Shown: positions 8,036-16,426 of the stretch, piece after piece | Numbering within the stretch: the first letter of the stretch is position 1 | Layout of the letters: each line of letters opens with the position of its first letter | Notes under the pieces: model-generated | The model's input: the letters and a program-made list of their open reading frames with translations, nothing else | Databases searched by the model: none | Told to the model about the DNA's origin: nothing | Source of the DNA: Chloroflexota bacterium | Lineage (GTDB): Bacteria > Chloroflexota > Anaerolineae > JAAEKA01 | Assembly: GCA_029558955.1 (NCBI GenBank) | Contig: JAKQCW010000268.1 | Span: forward strand, 1 to 41,204 | DNA: 41,204 nt | Direction: 5' to 3' | Translations under genes and position numbers: made by a program

Positions 8036-8529
8036 GCGGCCACAATCCCGACTGGCGTCGGCGCGGGGGCCGGCGTCAGATCGTGATAGCCTTCGGTCGG
8101 CAGCTCGTCGCCCAGGGTTGGCTGCGGCGTCTCGGCCAGCAGCGCCCCCAGCACGCCGTTGACAAAGCGTGGGCTGCTGTCGCTGCCGAAAACCTTGGCC
8201 ATCTCCACCGCTTCGTTGATGGCTACTTTGGCGGGGGTGTCCGTCTCGGCGTCGCTGAGCTCGTAGATGGCCATGCGCAGGATGTTGCGATCGACCACAG
8301 CCATCTGATCCAGCGGCCATTCGGGCGCGTGCCGGCTGATCAACGCGTTCAGTTGCTGGCGATAGCCCAACACGCCGGCCAGAAGCCGGCGGGCGAAGGC
8401 TTCCACGGCCGGCGGCAGTTGGGTCTCGCCCAGGCGCCGGTCCAGCGCCTCGCCCGGCGGATGATGCGCCACATCCACCTCGTAAAGCGCCTGAAGCACG
8501 GCGGTGCGGGCCTGGCGTCGCAGTTTCAT
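8032..8529 (-). CDS. nusB: Transcription antitermination factor NusB
   Basis: 165 residues from ATG 8529 (MKLRRQARTAVLQALYEVDVAHH), a canonical NusB opening. The all-helical NusB core follows, with the conserved VVDRNILRMAIYEL and PAKVAINEAVEMAKVFGSDSSPRFVNGVLGAL motifs. A non-conserved Pro-rich tail of about 25 residues ends the protein. NusB with NusE binds boxA RNA and supports rRNA antitermination. The gene sits between asp23 and tatB; the four-base overlap with tatB and a seven-base gap from asp23 mark an operon. The open frame extends further upstream but the family alignment begins at MKLRR. Confidence 0.95.
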   Translation of the reverse strand: MKLRRQARTAVLQALYEVDVAHHPPGEALDRRLGETQLPPAVEAFARRLLAGVLGYRQQLNALISRHAPEWPLDQMAVVDRNILRMAIYELSDAETDTPAKVAINEAVEMAKVFGSDSSPRFVNGVLGALLAETPQPTLGDELPTEGYHDLTPAPAPTPVGIVAA

Positions 8530-8536
8530 GGTGTTG

Positions 8537-8908
8537 TCAATTCTTAGGCGCGGCCGCGAACTCGATCTCGTCGATGAAGACGTTGACCGAGCGCACCTGC
8601 ATCCCGGCGATGTGCTCCAGCGCCCGGGCAATCTGCGTCTGCAAAACCTTGCCCAGGTCGGTCAGGCTGGCCCGGGGATCGGCGATCACGTGGATATCCA
8701 CCGTCACCGTGTCGTCCTCAGCCACCTCGACCCGCAGCCCCTCGGCCTGGGCGCTGCGGCTGCGCCGGCGCGTCAGGTTCGGCGGCATCACGCGCGGGGC
8801 CAGGCGCAGCACATCAGGATGGGCCAGCGTCGTCATGCGCACGATAGTGGTCAGCACGCCCGGTGCAATGGTCACTGTGCCGGGCGGCGTTTCGTAGTGC
8901 TCGTCCAT
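8537..8908 (-). CDS. Asp23/Gls24 family envelope stress-response protein (copy 1)
   Basis: 123 residues from ATG 8908 (MDEHYETPPGTVTIAPGVLTTIVRMTTLAHPDV). The Asp23 pattern is clear: the start GTVTIAPGVL, a basic middle, then VTVDIHVIADPRASLTDLGKVLQTQIARALEHIAGMQVRSVNVFIDEIEF. Family members associate with the cytoplasmic membrane in Firmicutes and respond to envelope or alkaline stress; the molecular job is not settled. It lies between fabG and nusB, the usual accC-asp23-nusB style neighbourhood. The ribosome site is weak. A second family member of exactly the same length is at 18398-18769. Confidence 0.85.
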   Translation of the reverse strand: MDEHYETPPGTVTIAPGVLTTIVRMTTLAHPDVLRLAPRVMPPNLTRRRSRSAQAEGLRVEVAEDDTVTVDIHVIADPRASLTDLGKVLQTQIARALEHIAGMQVRSVNVFIDEIEFAAAPKN

Positions 8909-8921
8909 TAGCTGTTGGCTA

Positions 8922-9677
8922 TCACTGCATGACCAGCCCGCCATCGACGCTCAACACCTGGCCGGTGATGAAGCTGGCTTCGTCTGAGGCCAGGAAGGCC
9001 ACGGCCGCAGCGACATCTTCGGCCGTGCCCAGACGGCCCAGCGGTGTGGCCTCGATGGCGCGTTGGGTGTTGTCGCCCTCGCTCAGGATGCTCTCGGTCA
9101 GCGCCGTGGGCACGAAACCGGGGGCCACCACGTTGACGGTGATGTTGCGGCTGCCCAGTTCCTTGGCCAGCGACTTGCTGAAGCCGATCACAGCCGACTT
9201 GCTGGCCGCGTAGTTGGTTTGGCCGGCCTGGCCAGCCAGGCCAGAGACGCTGCTGATGTTGACGATCCGGCCGCGCTTGCGCTTGACCATCGGCCGCGCC
9301 ACCGCCTTGCAGCAGTTGAAGACGCTCTTGAGGTTGGTGTCGATCACCGCGTCCCACTGCTCTTCCTTCATCATCATGATCAGCGTGTCGCGGGTGAGGC
9401 CGGCGTTGTTGACCAGCACGTCCACCTGGCCGAAGGCTGCCAGCGTCTCCTGCACCAGCCGCTGCGCCTCATCATACTGGCTGACATCGGCCTGGATCAC
9501 CAGGGCCGCGCCGCCGCGGGCGCTGATCTCCTCGGCCACGGCCGCGGCGCCGTCCGCGCTGCCGCGATGGTTGATCACCACTTTGGCGCCCTCGTCCGCC
9601 AGGCGCAGGGCAATCCCGCGGCCGATGCCGCGGCTGGCGCCGGTAACAATCGCTACTTTGCCTTCAAATCGTCGCAT
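8922..9677 (-). CDS. fabG: 3-oxoacyl-[acyl-carrier-protein] reductase
   Basis: 251 residues from ATG 9677. NADPH-dependent reduction of 3-oxoacyl-ACP in fatty-acid elongation. Classical SDR motifs are complete: cofactor loop TGASRGIG (12-19), NNAG (90-93), active-site Asn115, Ser143 in ISSVSG, Tyr156 and Lys160 in NYAASK, and the C-terminal ITGQVLSVDGG. An upstream GTG at 9692 is in frame but has no ribosome site; the ATG is preceded by GGGAT and starts the family alignment. It follows fabD in the same unit after 97 bases. Other SDR substrates are possible in isolation, but the fabD neighbour supports FabG. Confidence 0.93.
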   Translation of the reverse strand: MRRFEGKVAIVTGASRGIGRGIALRLADEGAKVVINHRGSADGAAAVAEEISARGGAALVIQADVSQYDEAQRLVQETLAAFGQVDVLVNNAGLTRDTLIMMMKEEQWDAVIDTNLKSVFNCCKAVARPMVKRKRGRIVNISSVSGLAGQAGQTNYAASKSAVIGFSKSLAKELGSRNITVNVVAPGFVPTALTESILSEGDNTQRAIEATPLGRLGTAEDVAAAVAFLASDEASFITGQVLSVDGGLVMQ

Positions 9678-9774
9678 AGTCTGGTATCCCACGGGCTATT
9701 CGATGGCTGGCCGATCTGTGCGCGGCACATTGGCCGGGGCCGACCGTCCCGCTGTTTTCATCCACGGGGCGCTG

Positions 9775-10734
9775 TCAGTCCTGCATCAGGGCGCGCAGTC
9801 GCTCGATGCCGTCGGGGTCGCCCACGGCCAGGCGGGCGACGCCGCGCTCGATGCGTTTCATCAGGTTGGTCAACACGTCGCCCGAGCCGACCTCCACCAC
9901 CAGGTCGATCCCCTGACCGGCCAGATAGCGCATGGACTCGGTCCAGCGCACCGATTCGGTCAACTGAGCGGCCAGGTCGGCGCGAATCGCCTCTGCCGTC
10001 AACAGCGGCTGGGCGTGCACGTTGCCGATCACCGGCATGGCCGGCGGCTGGATGAAGATGGCGTCGACGGCCTGGCGCAGACTGGCCGCGGCCGGCGCCA
10101 TCAGCGGCGAGTGGGCCGCGATGCTGACCGCCAGGCGCACGACCTTCTTGGCCCCGGCCTGGCGCGCCAGGTCCATGGCCAGCTCCAGCGACTGATCGTC
10201 GCCGGAGATCACGGTCTGGCCGGGGCAGTTGTCGTTGGCCATCTGCACCACGCCGCGGCTCAGGTCGGCCGCCTGGGTGCAGATAGCCACCACCTGCGCG
10301 ACCTCCAGGCCCAGGATCGCGACCATGCCGCCGGGGCTGCGCTGGCCCGCTTCCTTCATCAGCCGGCCGCGTTCATGCACCAGGCGCAGCGCGTCGGGGT
10401 AGCTCAACGAGCCGGCCGCCACCAGCGCCGAATATTCGCCCATGCTGTGGCCAGCCACGGCGACCGGCGCCGGCAGGCCAGGCAGCGCCTGATCCAGGGC
10501 GCGCAAAACCGCCACGCTGGCGGCCAGCAGGGCAGGTTGAGCGTTGATGGTGTCGGTCAGGGTCTCCTCTGGCCCCTCGAAGCAGAGGGTGGAGAGGCCA
10601 AAGCCCAGCACGTCGTCGGCCTCGGCCATGGCCTCAGCCGCCGCAGGGTAGCGTTCGACCAAGGCCCGGGCCATGCCGACGGCCTGGGAACCCTGTCCGG
10701 GGAAGAGATACGCGGCTTGGGTCACAGTCTGCAC
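9775..10734 (-). CDS. fabD: Malonyl-CoA:ACP transacylase
   Basis: 319 residues, normal FabD length. It loads malonyl groups onto acyl carrier protein. Visible: FPGQGSQAVGMA near the start, nucleophile Ser97 in GHSMGEYSAL, Arg122 in HERGRLM, and catalytic His208 in VSIAAHSPLM. The C-terminus has LTESVRWTESMRYLAGQGIDLVVEVGSGDVLTNLMKRI, the standard family ending. It stands between rpmF and fabG; plsX, fabH and acpP, which often sit in this cluster, are absent here. Reads in the yceD-rpmF transcription unit. Confidence 0.95.
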   Translation of the reverse strand: MQTVTQAAYLFPGQGSQAVGMARALVERYPAAAEAMAEADDVLGFGLSTLCFEGPEETLTDTINAQPALLAASVAVLRALDQALPGLPAPVAVAGHSMGEYSALVAAGSLSYPDALRLVHERGRLMKEAGQRSPGGMVAILGLEVAQVVAICTQAADLSRGVVQMANDNCPGQTVISGDDQSLELAMDLARQAGAKKVVRLAVSIAAHSPLMAPAAASLRQAVDAIFIQPPAMPVIGNVHAQPLLTAEAIRADLAAQLTESVRWTESMRYLAGQGIDLVVEVGSGDVLTNLMKRIERGVARLAVGDPDGIERLRALMQD

Positions 10735-10797
10735 CTGGTTTCAGCAAGGCAGACTACGCGCAGCGGCTGCTGTCCGAGTCTGCGGTCGCTGCTGGTC

Positions 10798-10986
10798 CTA
10801 CTTCTCTTCTTCAGCCATCAGGACTGCACGGCCGCGGTAGACGCCGCAGGAGGTGCAGACGCGGTGCGCCAGATGCTTGTTGTGGCACTGGGGGCACTCC
10901 ACCAGATTGGGCTTGCTGATCGCGTCGTGGGAACGGCGGCGGTCACGGCGGCCCTTGGAAACCTTGCGCTTTGGCAATGGGGGCAT
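10798..10986 (-). CDS. rpmF: 50S ribosomal protein L32
   Basis: 62 residues from ATG 10986 with GGAG nine bases upstream. The sequence MPPLPKRKVSKGRRDRRRSHDA is diagnostic of bacterial L32, and Cys31, Cys34, Cys44 and Cys47 form the zinc ribbon of the C+ form. It follows yceD and precedes fabD, the widely conserved arrangement that couples ribosome and lipid synthesis genes. A longer in-frame upstream extension is an artefact. Confidence 0.97.
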   Translation of the reverse strand: MPPLPKRKVSKGRRDRRRSHDAISKPNLVECPQCHNKHLAHRVCTSCGVYRGRAVLMAEEEK

Positions 10987-11084
10987 GGGTTTTTCTCCTT
11001 TTGTTCTGGAACTGTCCAAATCACGTTGGCGCCCCGGCTCGGTTTGGCGACCGGGCCAGCGCACCAGGTTGTTTTTGACGGTTG

Positions 11085-11630
11085 CTACAGGTTGTTGTCC
11101 TGCAACAGGGCGCTGAGCTGATCCCAGCGCGGGTCGGCGTCGGCAGGCGTGCAATCGCACGATCCTTCGTTGAGGTCCTGGCCGCAGCTCTGGCAGAAGC
11201 CGGCGCAATCGGGCCGGCAGAGGACCTGCATCGGCGTTTCGAGCAGAAGCGCCTGGCGCAGCACCTCGCCCAGATCCAGGATGTGATGCTCGTCGATCAG
11301 CAGCGCCGCATCCTCTTCATCCACGTGCAGGTAAGCGCCGCGCAGCACATCCACCGTAGGCTTGAACTCTTCTTCCAGCGCCACGGTGACTGGCACAGTG
11401 ACCGGCCGCAGGCAGCGGCTGCACTCGACCACCACCGCGCCGTCCAGGTTGCCCTCGACCAGCACGCCTTCGCTGGTGCGCAACATGACGATCCGGCCGA
11501 TCAGCGGCGTTCTCTGCTGGATGCCGGCCTCATCTTGCAGCACGGTGGCCCGCACGTCGAAGTTGCGGGTCGCGCCGATCGGCTCTTTGAGCAGTTGGGC
11601 GACGTTCCACTGAGTTCGTTCTTCGATCAT
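11085..11630 (-). CDS. yceD: YceD/DUF177 family protein, large-subunit assembly
   Basis: 181 residues from ATG 11630. DUF177 proteins are nearly always encoded just upstream of rpmF; in E. coli and plants members are linked to 23S rRNA accumulation and L32 function. The family hallmark ECSRCLRPV (Cys70, Cys73) is followed by the EEEF region, and a cysteine cluster CRPDCAGFCQSCGQDLN (Cys138, 142, 146, 149) and CDC lies near the end, the likely metal site. It is the first gene of the unit: a perfect consensus promoter lies 60-90 bases upstream with an attenuator-like hairpin between. Family call firm, exact role inferred. Confidence 0.88.
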   Translation of the reverse strand: MIEERTQWNVAQLLKEPIGATRNFDVRATVLQDEAGIQQRTPLIGRIVMLRTSEGVLVEGNLDGAVVVECSRCLRPVTVPVTVALEEEFKPTVDVLRGAYLHVDEEDAALLIDEHHILDLGEVLRQALLLETPMQVLCRPDCAGFCQSCGQDLNEGSCDCTPADADPRWDQLSALLQDNNL

Positions 11631-11659
11631 GGCACTCTACCGTGCGGCCAGGGCGCAAC

Positions 11660-11679
11660 AAAAAACGCGCTGACGCGCC
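11660..11679 (-). terminator. Attenuator-like hairpin in the yceD-rpmF leader
   Basis: On the minus strand GGCGCG-TCAG-CGCGTT forms a 6-bp stem (two G-U pairs), immediately followed by a run of six T. It lies about 10 bases after the expected transcription start and 30 bases before the yceD ATG, so it would act as a leader terminator rather than the end of a gene. Confidence 0.55.
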
Positions 11680-11688
11680 AGACAGTCG

Positions 11689-11717
11689 ATTATAGGGCAG
11701 CGCAGGGCGGATGTCAA
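11689..11717 (-). promoter_or_regulatory. Perfect consensus sigma-70 promoter of the yceD-rpmF-fab unit
   Basis: On the minus strand TTGACA (11712-11717), a 17-base spacer, and TATAAT (11689-11694). Both hexamers and the spacer match the consensus exactly. Expected start of transcription near 11682. Confidence 0.85.
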
Positions 11718-11779
11718 AAACGCGCGCCGCGTCACACAGGCCGGGACCATTCACCGAGCCTCTGGGCGACGGGCGGATG

Positions 11780-12232
11780 TCAACGACCCTGCAAGGCTGC
11801 GACGCCGTTCTTGACCTCGCGGTCGATCTTGGCCACCTGTTCGGCCAGGCTGGCCAGCGAGTTCAGCGCGTAGCGGTCAGCCTCGGCGCGCATCGCGGCC
11901 GCCTCACGCTCGGCTTCGGCGAGTACATCCTGGGCCCGGCGGCGGGCGTCCTCCACCAGTTCATGGTGTTCGATCATGTCGGTGGCCTGCTCGCGGCCCA
12001 TCTGGACGATGCGGCCGGCCTCTTCATTGGCCTGGGCGATGATGCGATCGCGCTCGCCCAGCGTTCGTTCGGCCTGTTTGATGATGTCAGGCACCGAGAC
12101 TCGCATCTGGTCGATGACGCGGCGCACGGATTCCTCGTCCACCATGATGTTCTGTGACAGCGGCACGCGCTTGCCGTGGCTGATCACATTCTCCAGTTGG
12201 TTGATAAGTTGTTGCAGTTCTATGACAATCAC
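11780..12232 (-). CDS. Coiled-coil protein, DivIVA/AtpF-like
   Basis: About 150 residues, almost entirely charged helix. From about residue 50 to 140 the pattern (AERTLGERDRIIAQANEEAGRIVQMGREQA, AQDVLAEAEREAAAMRAEADRYAL) predicts a long coiled coil, the composition that gives weak hits to DivIVA and to ATP synthase subunit b. Similar small genes stand beside coaD in Firmicutes and Chloroflexota; function unknown, possibly a membrane-proximal scaffold. The N-terminus is uncertain: the in-frame GTG at 12232 lies inside the strong Shine-Dalgarno sequence, so the true start may be a rare ATT/ATA codon just downstream. No membrane helix is visible. Confidence 0.7.
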   Translation of the reverse strand: MIVIELQQLINQLENVISHGKRVPLSQNIMVDEESVRRVIDQMRVSVPDIIKQAERTLGERDRIIAQANEEAGRIVQMGREQATDMIEHHELVEDARRRAQDVLAEAEREAAAMRAEADRYALNSLASLAEQVAKIDREVKNGVAALQGR

Positions 12233-12240
12233 CTCCTTTC
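12228..12240 (-). promoter_or_regulatory. Unusually complete Shine-Dalgarno sequence overlapping a GTG start
   Basis: Minus-strand GAAAGGAGGTGAT is an uninterrupted complement of the usual 3' end of 16S rRNA. The only in-frame standard start (GTG, 12230-12232) overlaps it, leaving no normal spacing. Candidates with proper spacing are non-canonical, for example ATA about eight bases after AGGAGG. Confidence 0.6.
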
Positions 12241-12264
12241 ATGCTTGTCGGGAATGAACTTGGC

Positions 12265-12342
12265 GCTCGGGCCGGCCTGGGCGCAGCCACCGAGCCCGCC
12301 ATTTTCATTGACGGTTGTGCGCCCAGCGCATGGATGTCTCAG
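12265..12342. repeat. 78-bp dispersed repeat, copy A
   Basis: Nearly identical in sequence, length and orientation to 39461-39538. It starts GCTCGGGCCGG, contains CAGCCACCGAGCC, and ends GCGCATGGATGTCTCAG. Internal inverted arms GCTCGG/CCGAGC and CTGGGCGCA/TGCGCCCAG suggest a folded RNA. The coaD stop codon lies at its right edge. Confidence 0.85.
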
Positions 12343-12824
12343 TCAGATCTGCGGCTGTTCAAAAGCGCCTCCACCACCAGCGGCGGCGCCCAGCGGCTGA
12401 TATCGCCGCCCAGCGCGGCCACTTCCTTCAGGATCGAGGCGCTGAGATAGGCATACTTGAGGCTGGTGATCAACATCACGGTGTCGATGTCCGGCGCCAA
12501 GGCCTTGTTGGTCAGCGCCAACTGAGCCTCGTATTCGTAGTCTGAGGTCGCGCGCAGGCCGCGCACCAACGCCGTCGCGCCGACCTGATGGGCGATCTCC
12601 ACGGTCAGCCCGCGATAGGGGATCACCTCCACGGTGGGCAGGTGCTGCAAGGTGGCGCGCGCCAGCTCGACGCGCTGCTCCGTGCTGAACAGCAGCCGCT
12701 TGCTGGAAGGGCTGTCGTAGACCGCCACCACCACCCGTTCGAAGAGGCGGGCGGCCCGTTCGGCGATGTCGATGTGGCCGCTGTGGATCGGGTCGAAAGA
12801 GCCAGGGTAGAGGGCAATGGGCAT
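12339..12824 (-). CDS. coaD: Phosphopantetheine adenylyltransferase
   Basis: 161 residues, normal for CoaD, which makes dephospho-CoA from 4'-phosphopantetheine and ATP. The nucleotidyltransferase signature reads [12 protein letters not shown] (residues 8-19), with His14 and His17 as the HxGH pair; the family's usual TNGH is IHSGH here. Further conserved parts are [37 protein letters not shown] and the C-terminal [17 protein letters not shown]. The gene starts one base after the recG stop on the same strand, so it is cotranscribed with recG. Confidence 0.95.
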   Translation of the reverse strand: MPIALYPGSFDPIHSGHIDIAERAARLFERVVVAVYDSPSSKRLLFSTEQRVELARATLQHLPTVEVIPYRGLTVEIAHQVGATALVRGLRATSDYEYEAQLALTNKALAPDIDTVMLITSLKYAYLSASILKEVAALGGDISRWAPPLVVEALLNSRRSD

Positions 12825-12825
12825 G

Positions 12826-15543
12826 TCAGCTCACATCTCCGTCGCCGCGCCAGAACTGGCGGGCCTTGCGGGCCAGAGCCGTGTGCTCCGGCAGGCTCAG
12901 GTCAGGGTCGTCTTGCAACAGGCGGGTGGCCTCGGCGCGCGCCAGCTCCAGCGTGCGCAGGTCGCTGAGCTGCGCCATCTTCAGATCAGGCAGGCCGCTC
13001 TGGCGGGTGCCAAAGAAATCGCCCGGCCCGCGCAGTTGCAGGTCCTTCTCGGCCAGGGCGAAGCCATCCTGCGACTGCTCCAGCGCGTGCAGGCGCTCGG
13101 CCGCGTTGGGTGTGGTGGCCTCTGAGATCAAAATGCAGTAGGAGGCATGTTCGCCCCGGCCCACGCGGCCGCGGAACTGATGCAGTTGGGCCAGGCCAAA
13201 GCGCTGCGCGTCCTCGATCAGGATCACCGTGGCGTTGGGGATGTCGATGCCCACCTCTACCACCGAAGTGGCCACCAGAATGTCGATCTCGCCGCGCTGC
13301 ATGGCCTGCATCACCGCGTCCTTCTCCGCGCTCTTCATCCGCCCGTGCAACAGCCCCAGGCGTAGCTGCGGGAAGACCTCCCGGCTGAGCTGCTCGAACT
13401 CCGGCACGGCTGCTTTGGCCGCAAGACTCTCCGATTCTTCGACCAGCGGGTAGATGATGAAGGCTTGCCGGCCGGTCTCCACCTGGCGACGAATGAAGCT
13501 GTAGGCGCGCTCACGCTCGCGCGCCAGCATCCAGCGCGTCTTGATCGGCTGGCGGCCGGGGGGCATCTCGTCGATCACCGAGGCGTCCAGGTCGCCGAAG
13601 ATGGTCAGCGACAGGGTGCGCGGGATGGGGGTGGCGGTCATCACCAGCAGATGGGGCGCGGGCGGCCCCTGGCCTGCCTCCTCCTCCACCGAGGCCTTGC
13701 CGCGCAGCAGGGCCCGCTGGCGCACGCCGAAGCGGTGCTGTTCGTCGATGATCGCCAGACCCAGGTTGCGGAACTCGACCCCTTCCTGGATCAGGGCATG
13801 GGTGCCCACGGCGATGTCGATCTCGCCCGCCGCCAGGCCGCGCAGGGTGGCCGTTCGCTCTGCCCCCTTGACGCTGCCCGTCAGCAGGGCGACGCGCAGC
13901 GGGCGCTCCTGCACCGAGAGCGTCCCGAACAGCCGGCTGAGCCCGCGGAAATGCTGTTCTGCCAGGATCTCGGTGGGGGCCATCAGCGCGGCCTGCGCGC
14001 CGTTGACGGCCACGGCCCACATGGCATTGGCCGCCACGGCCGTCTTGCCCGATCCCACATCCCCTTGCAGCAGGCGGCTCATGGGCCGGTCGCCCGCCAG
14101 ATCGTCCAGGATGGCGGCCGTGGCGCGCGTCTGGGCGCCGGTGAACTGGAAGGGCAGCGCCTGGGCGAAGGCGGCCTGGTCGGCGGCATCCAGCGGGAAA
14201 TGCTGCGCGGGCAGGGAACGGTACTCCTGGCGCTGGCGCAACACGCCGATCTGGATCACGAACAGCTCGTCGAAAGCCAGCCGCTGGCGCGCCGCCTGCA
14301 GGCTGGCCGGGTCATCGGGAAAATGAATCTGCTCCAGCGCCTCTGCCAGGGTCATCAGGCCGGCCTGCTGACGCACGCTCTCCGGCAGATAGTCATGCAC
14401 CCGCCGGCCCCACTCGGCCACCACCTTTTTCTGGGTGTTGCGCATCCACTTGGCGCTGATGCCCTTGGTCAGTGGATAGACCGGCGCCAGACGCCCGGTG
14501 TGCAGCAGCTCGCTGTCCGGCTCCTCGAACTCCGGATTGCGCATGGTCAAACGGCCCAGATAGCTCTGCACCTTGCCGCTGAAGACGTAGGAATGGTTGG
14601 TCTTGAGCTGCTTCAACACGTAGGGCTGGAACCAACTGACCTGGAGGGTGGCGGTGGAATCGCTCAGCAGGCCGGTGATGATGGTCGCGCCGCGTCCCGG
14701 CAGCCGCTTGCTCTTCAGCTCCCAGAGGTTGGCCAGAATCGTCACCACGTCGCCGTCGCGCAGTTGGTGGATCGGCTTCATGGTGCGGTAGTCGTCGTAG
14801 CGCCGCGGCAAGAGCCAGAGCATGTCGCCGATGGTGCGAATGCCGATCTTGGCCAGCCGTTCGCTGAAGACAGGACCGACGCCTGGCAGGCGGCTGATGG
14901 ATGCGCTGAGGCTGGCCGTGCCCACCGGCGTGGGGCGCACGTTGGCGTAGGCCGGCCCCGCGGGCGGCGCGGCTTTGGCCGGCGGCCGGGCGGGCTGGAC
15001 AACGACGGGCGCGGGCCTGGCGGCCGGCGGCTTCGGAGGCGCCGGCGCGGGTCGTGGGCTGGCTGGCGGCGCGGGGACGGGCTGTGCAGCGGGCCGCGGG
15101 CTGGTCGGCGGCGCGGGGACGGGCTGTGCAGCGGGCCGCGGGCTGGCCGGCGGCGCGGGGACGGGCTGTGCAGCGGGCCGCGGGCTGGCCGGCGGCGCGG
15201 GGACGGGCTGTGCAGCGGGCCGCGGGCTGGCTGGCGGCGCGGGCATGGGCGGGGCTGCCTGCGGATCGGGCGCGGGCGGTCTGTCCCACAGCTCAGCCAG
15301 CGCCAGCATCTGCTCGATGGCCTCCTTGCGGCTGGCCTGGTTCGGCAGCAGGCCATAGCTGTTGAGACGGGCCACGATCTGGTCGATCAGCTCCCTCTGG
15401 CCGTCCAGGGTGATCTCCTTGGTCGCGTCGCTCTGCCAGCGTTCAGCCAGCCGCGCCACGCCGCCGAAGACCGCCTTGTTGCGGTAGCCTTGCTGTTGCT
15501 CCAGCTTGAGCACTTTCTTGAGTCGTTCGAGCGCGTTGTCCAC
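12826..15543 (-). CDS. recG: ATP-dependent DNA helicase RecG with Pro-rich N-terminal insert
   Basis: 905 residues, 100-200 more than most RecG. After an N-terminal helical region (1-90) comes a disordered Pro/Ala segment (about 90-200) with four complete and one partial 14-residue repeats ([14 protein letters not shown]). Then the wedge/OB domain ([44 protein letters not shown]), helicase motifs [12 protein letters not shown] (Walker A), [23 protein letters not shown] (DEQH), [10 protein letters not shown], and a C-terminal helicase domain ending with [15 protein letters not shown] and [15 protein letters not shown]. RecG remodels stalled replication forks and Holliday junctions. It lies between degV and coaD. 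Identity firm; role of the insert unknown. Confidence 0.95.
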   Translation of the reverse strand: MDNALERLKKVLKLEQQQGYRNKAVFGGVARLAERWQSDATKEITLDGQRELIDQIVARLNSYGLLPNQASRKEAIEQMLALAELWDRPPAPDPQAAPPMPAPPASPRPAAQPVPAPPASPRPAAQPVPAPPASPRPAAQPVPAPPTSPRPAAQPVPAPPASPRPAPAPPKPPAARPAPVVVQPARPPAKAAPPAGPAYANVRPTPVGTASLSASISRLPGVGPVFSERLAKIGIRTIGDMLWLLPRRYDDYRTMKPIHQLRDGDVVTILANLWELKSKRLPGRGATIITGLLSDSTATLQVSWFQPYVLKQLKTNHSYVFSGKVQSYLGRLTMRNPEFEEPDSELLHTGRLAPVYPLTKGISAKWMRNTQKKVVAEWGRRVHDYLPESVRQQAGLMTLAEALEQIHFPDDPASLQAARQRLAFDELFVIQIGVLRQRQEYRSLPAQHFPLDAADQAAFAQALPFQFTGAQTRATAAILDDLAGDRPMSRLLQGDVGSGKTAVAANAMWAVAVNGAQAALMAPTEILAEQHFRGLSRLFGTLSVQERPLRVALLTGSVKGAERTATLRGLAAGEIDIAVGTHALIQEGVEFRNLGLAIIDEQHRFGVRQRALLRGKASVEEEAGQGPPAPHLLVMTATPIPRTLSLTIFGDLDASVIDEMPPGRQPIKTRWMLARERERAYSFIRRQVETGRQAFIIYPLVEESESLAAKAAVPEFEQLSREVFPQLRLGLLHGRMKSAEKDAVMQAMQRGEIDILVATSVVEVGIDIPNATVILIEDAQRFGLAQLHQFRGRVGRGEHASYCILISEATTPNAAERLHALEQSQDGFALAEKDLQLRGPGDFFGTRQSGLPDLKMAQLSDLRTLELARAEATRLLQDDPDLSLPEHTALARKARQFWRGDGDVS
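15046..15243. repeat. 42-bp in-frame tandem repeat inside recG
   Basis: Four full units and a partial fifth, exactly 42 bp apart (14 codons), nearly identical at DNA level. One unit carries Thr in place of Ala. The near identity at third positions suggests recent slippage or expansion. Confidence 0.9.
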
Positions 15544-15552
15544 AGTCGTCCT

Positions 15553-16404
15553 CTAGCTGACAGCTTCCAGCACGACCACGCCGATGGCCTCAGGCCCCAG
15601 GTGAACGGCCAGCGATGGGTTGCAGCTCAGCAGGGTGAAGGGGTGGCCGGGGTAGGCCAGCTCCAGCCGCTCCAGCAGCGATTGCTGTTCCTTGGCGAAG
15701 CCGTTTTGCAGCACGGCGGCCTTCTGCAGGCGGCCGAACTCCGAGACGTAGTCGAAAAGCTTGTCCACCCCCTGCTGCGCCGTGCGCACCTTCTCCAGAG
15801 GGATGATGTCGCCATCCTCGATCTGCAAGAGCGGCATGATGCCCAACATGCTGCCCAGAAAGGACTGCGCCGGGCTGATGCGGCCATCCCGCTCCAGATA
15901 GGGCAGGTGCCTGGTCAGGAAGAAAAGATAGATGTGCGGCATCAGGCCGCGCACCAGGCGGACGCAGTCCTCCAGGCTGTGGCCGGCCGCGGCTGCCACG
16001 GCCGCCGACTGCACCAGATAGCCCAGCCCGACGGTGGTGGAGAGGCTGTCCAGCACCTCGATGGTGCAGCGACCCAGGCAGGTGCGCCGCGCGGCGCGCG
16101 CGTTTTCCACCGTGTTGCTCAGATGGCTGGAGACGTGCAGCGACAGAATCTGATCGGTCTGCCTCAACAGGCGGCCATAGAGCTCGCTGAAGCTCTCCAT
16201 CGACGGCCCCGCGGCGCGCGGCATGAAATCGCCTTTGGCCTCCTTCAACAGCCGGCTGTAGTCGGCCGGCGTCAGGTCCACCCCTTCCTTGAAAGCGCCC
16301 TGCGGCAGGTGGATGGTGTGAGGCAGAACGTGCACGTTCAGGCGTTGGGCCAGGCGAGGCGAAAGATATGCGTTGCTGTCGGTAACTATGGCGACGCGAG
16401 CCAC
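15553..16404 (-). CDS. DegV-family fatty-acid-binding protein (FakB-type)
   Basis: 283 residues from GTG 16404, chosen because AGGAG lies six bases upstream and the DegV alignment begins there (VARVAIVTDSNAYLSPRL). DegV/FakB proteins hold a fatty acid in a buried pocket and present it to FakA for phosphorylation. Visible: IVTDSNAYL, VLPHTIHL, the FKEGVDLTPADYSRLL segment, RAAGPSMESFSELY, and LSLHVSSHLSNTVENARAA. It directly follows fakA (22-base gap), which strongly suggests they work as a pair. Binding specificity cannot be read. Confidence 0.88.
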   Translation of the reverse strand: MARVAIVTDSNAYLSPRLAQRLNVHVLPHTIHLPQGAFKEGVDLTPADYSRLLKEAKGDFMPRAAGPSMESFSELYGRLLRQTDQILSLHVSSHLSNTVENARAARRTCLGRCTIEVLDSLSTTVGLGYLVQSAAVAAAAGHSLEDCVRLVRGLMPHIYLFFLTRHLPYLERDGRISPAQSFLGSMLGIMPLLQIEDGDIIPLEKVRTAQQGVDKLFDYVSEFGRLQKAAVLQNGFAKEQQSLLERLELAYPGHPFTLLSCNPSLAVHLGPEAIGVVVLEAVS

Positions 16405-16426
16405 ACGATGCTCCTGGGGTGTAGAA

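Noticed and set aside
9693-9774. Third copy of the 78-bp dispersed repeat
   Set aside because: Only short words match (CTGTGCGCG, TTTTCAT); similarity is too weak to call a copy.
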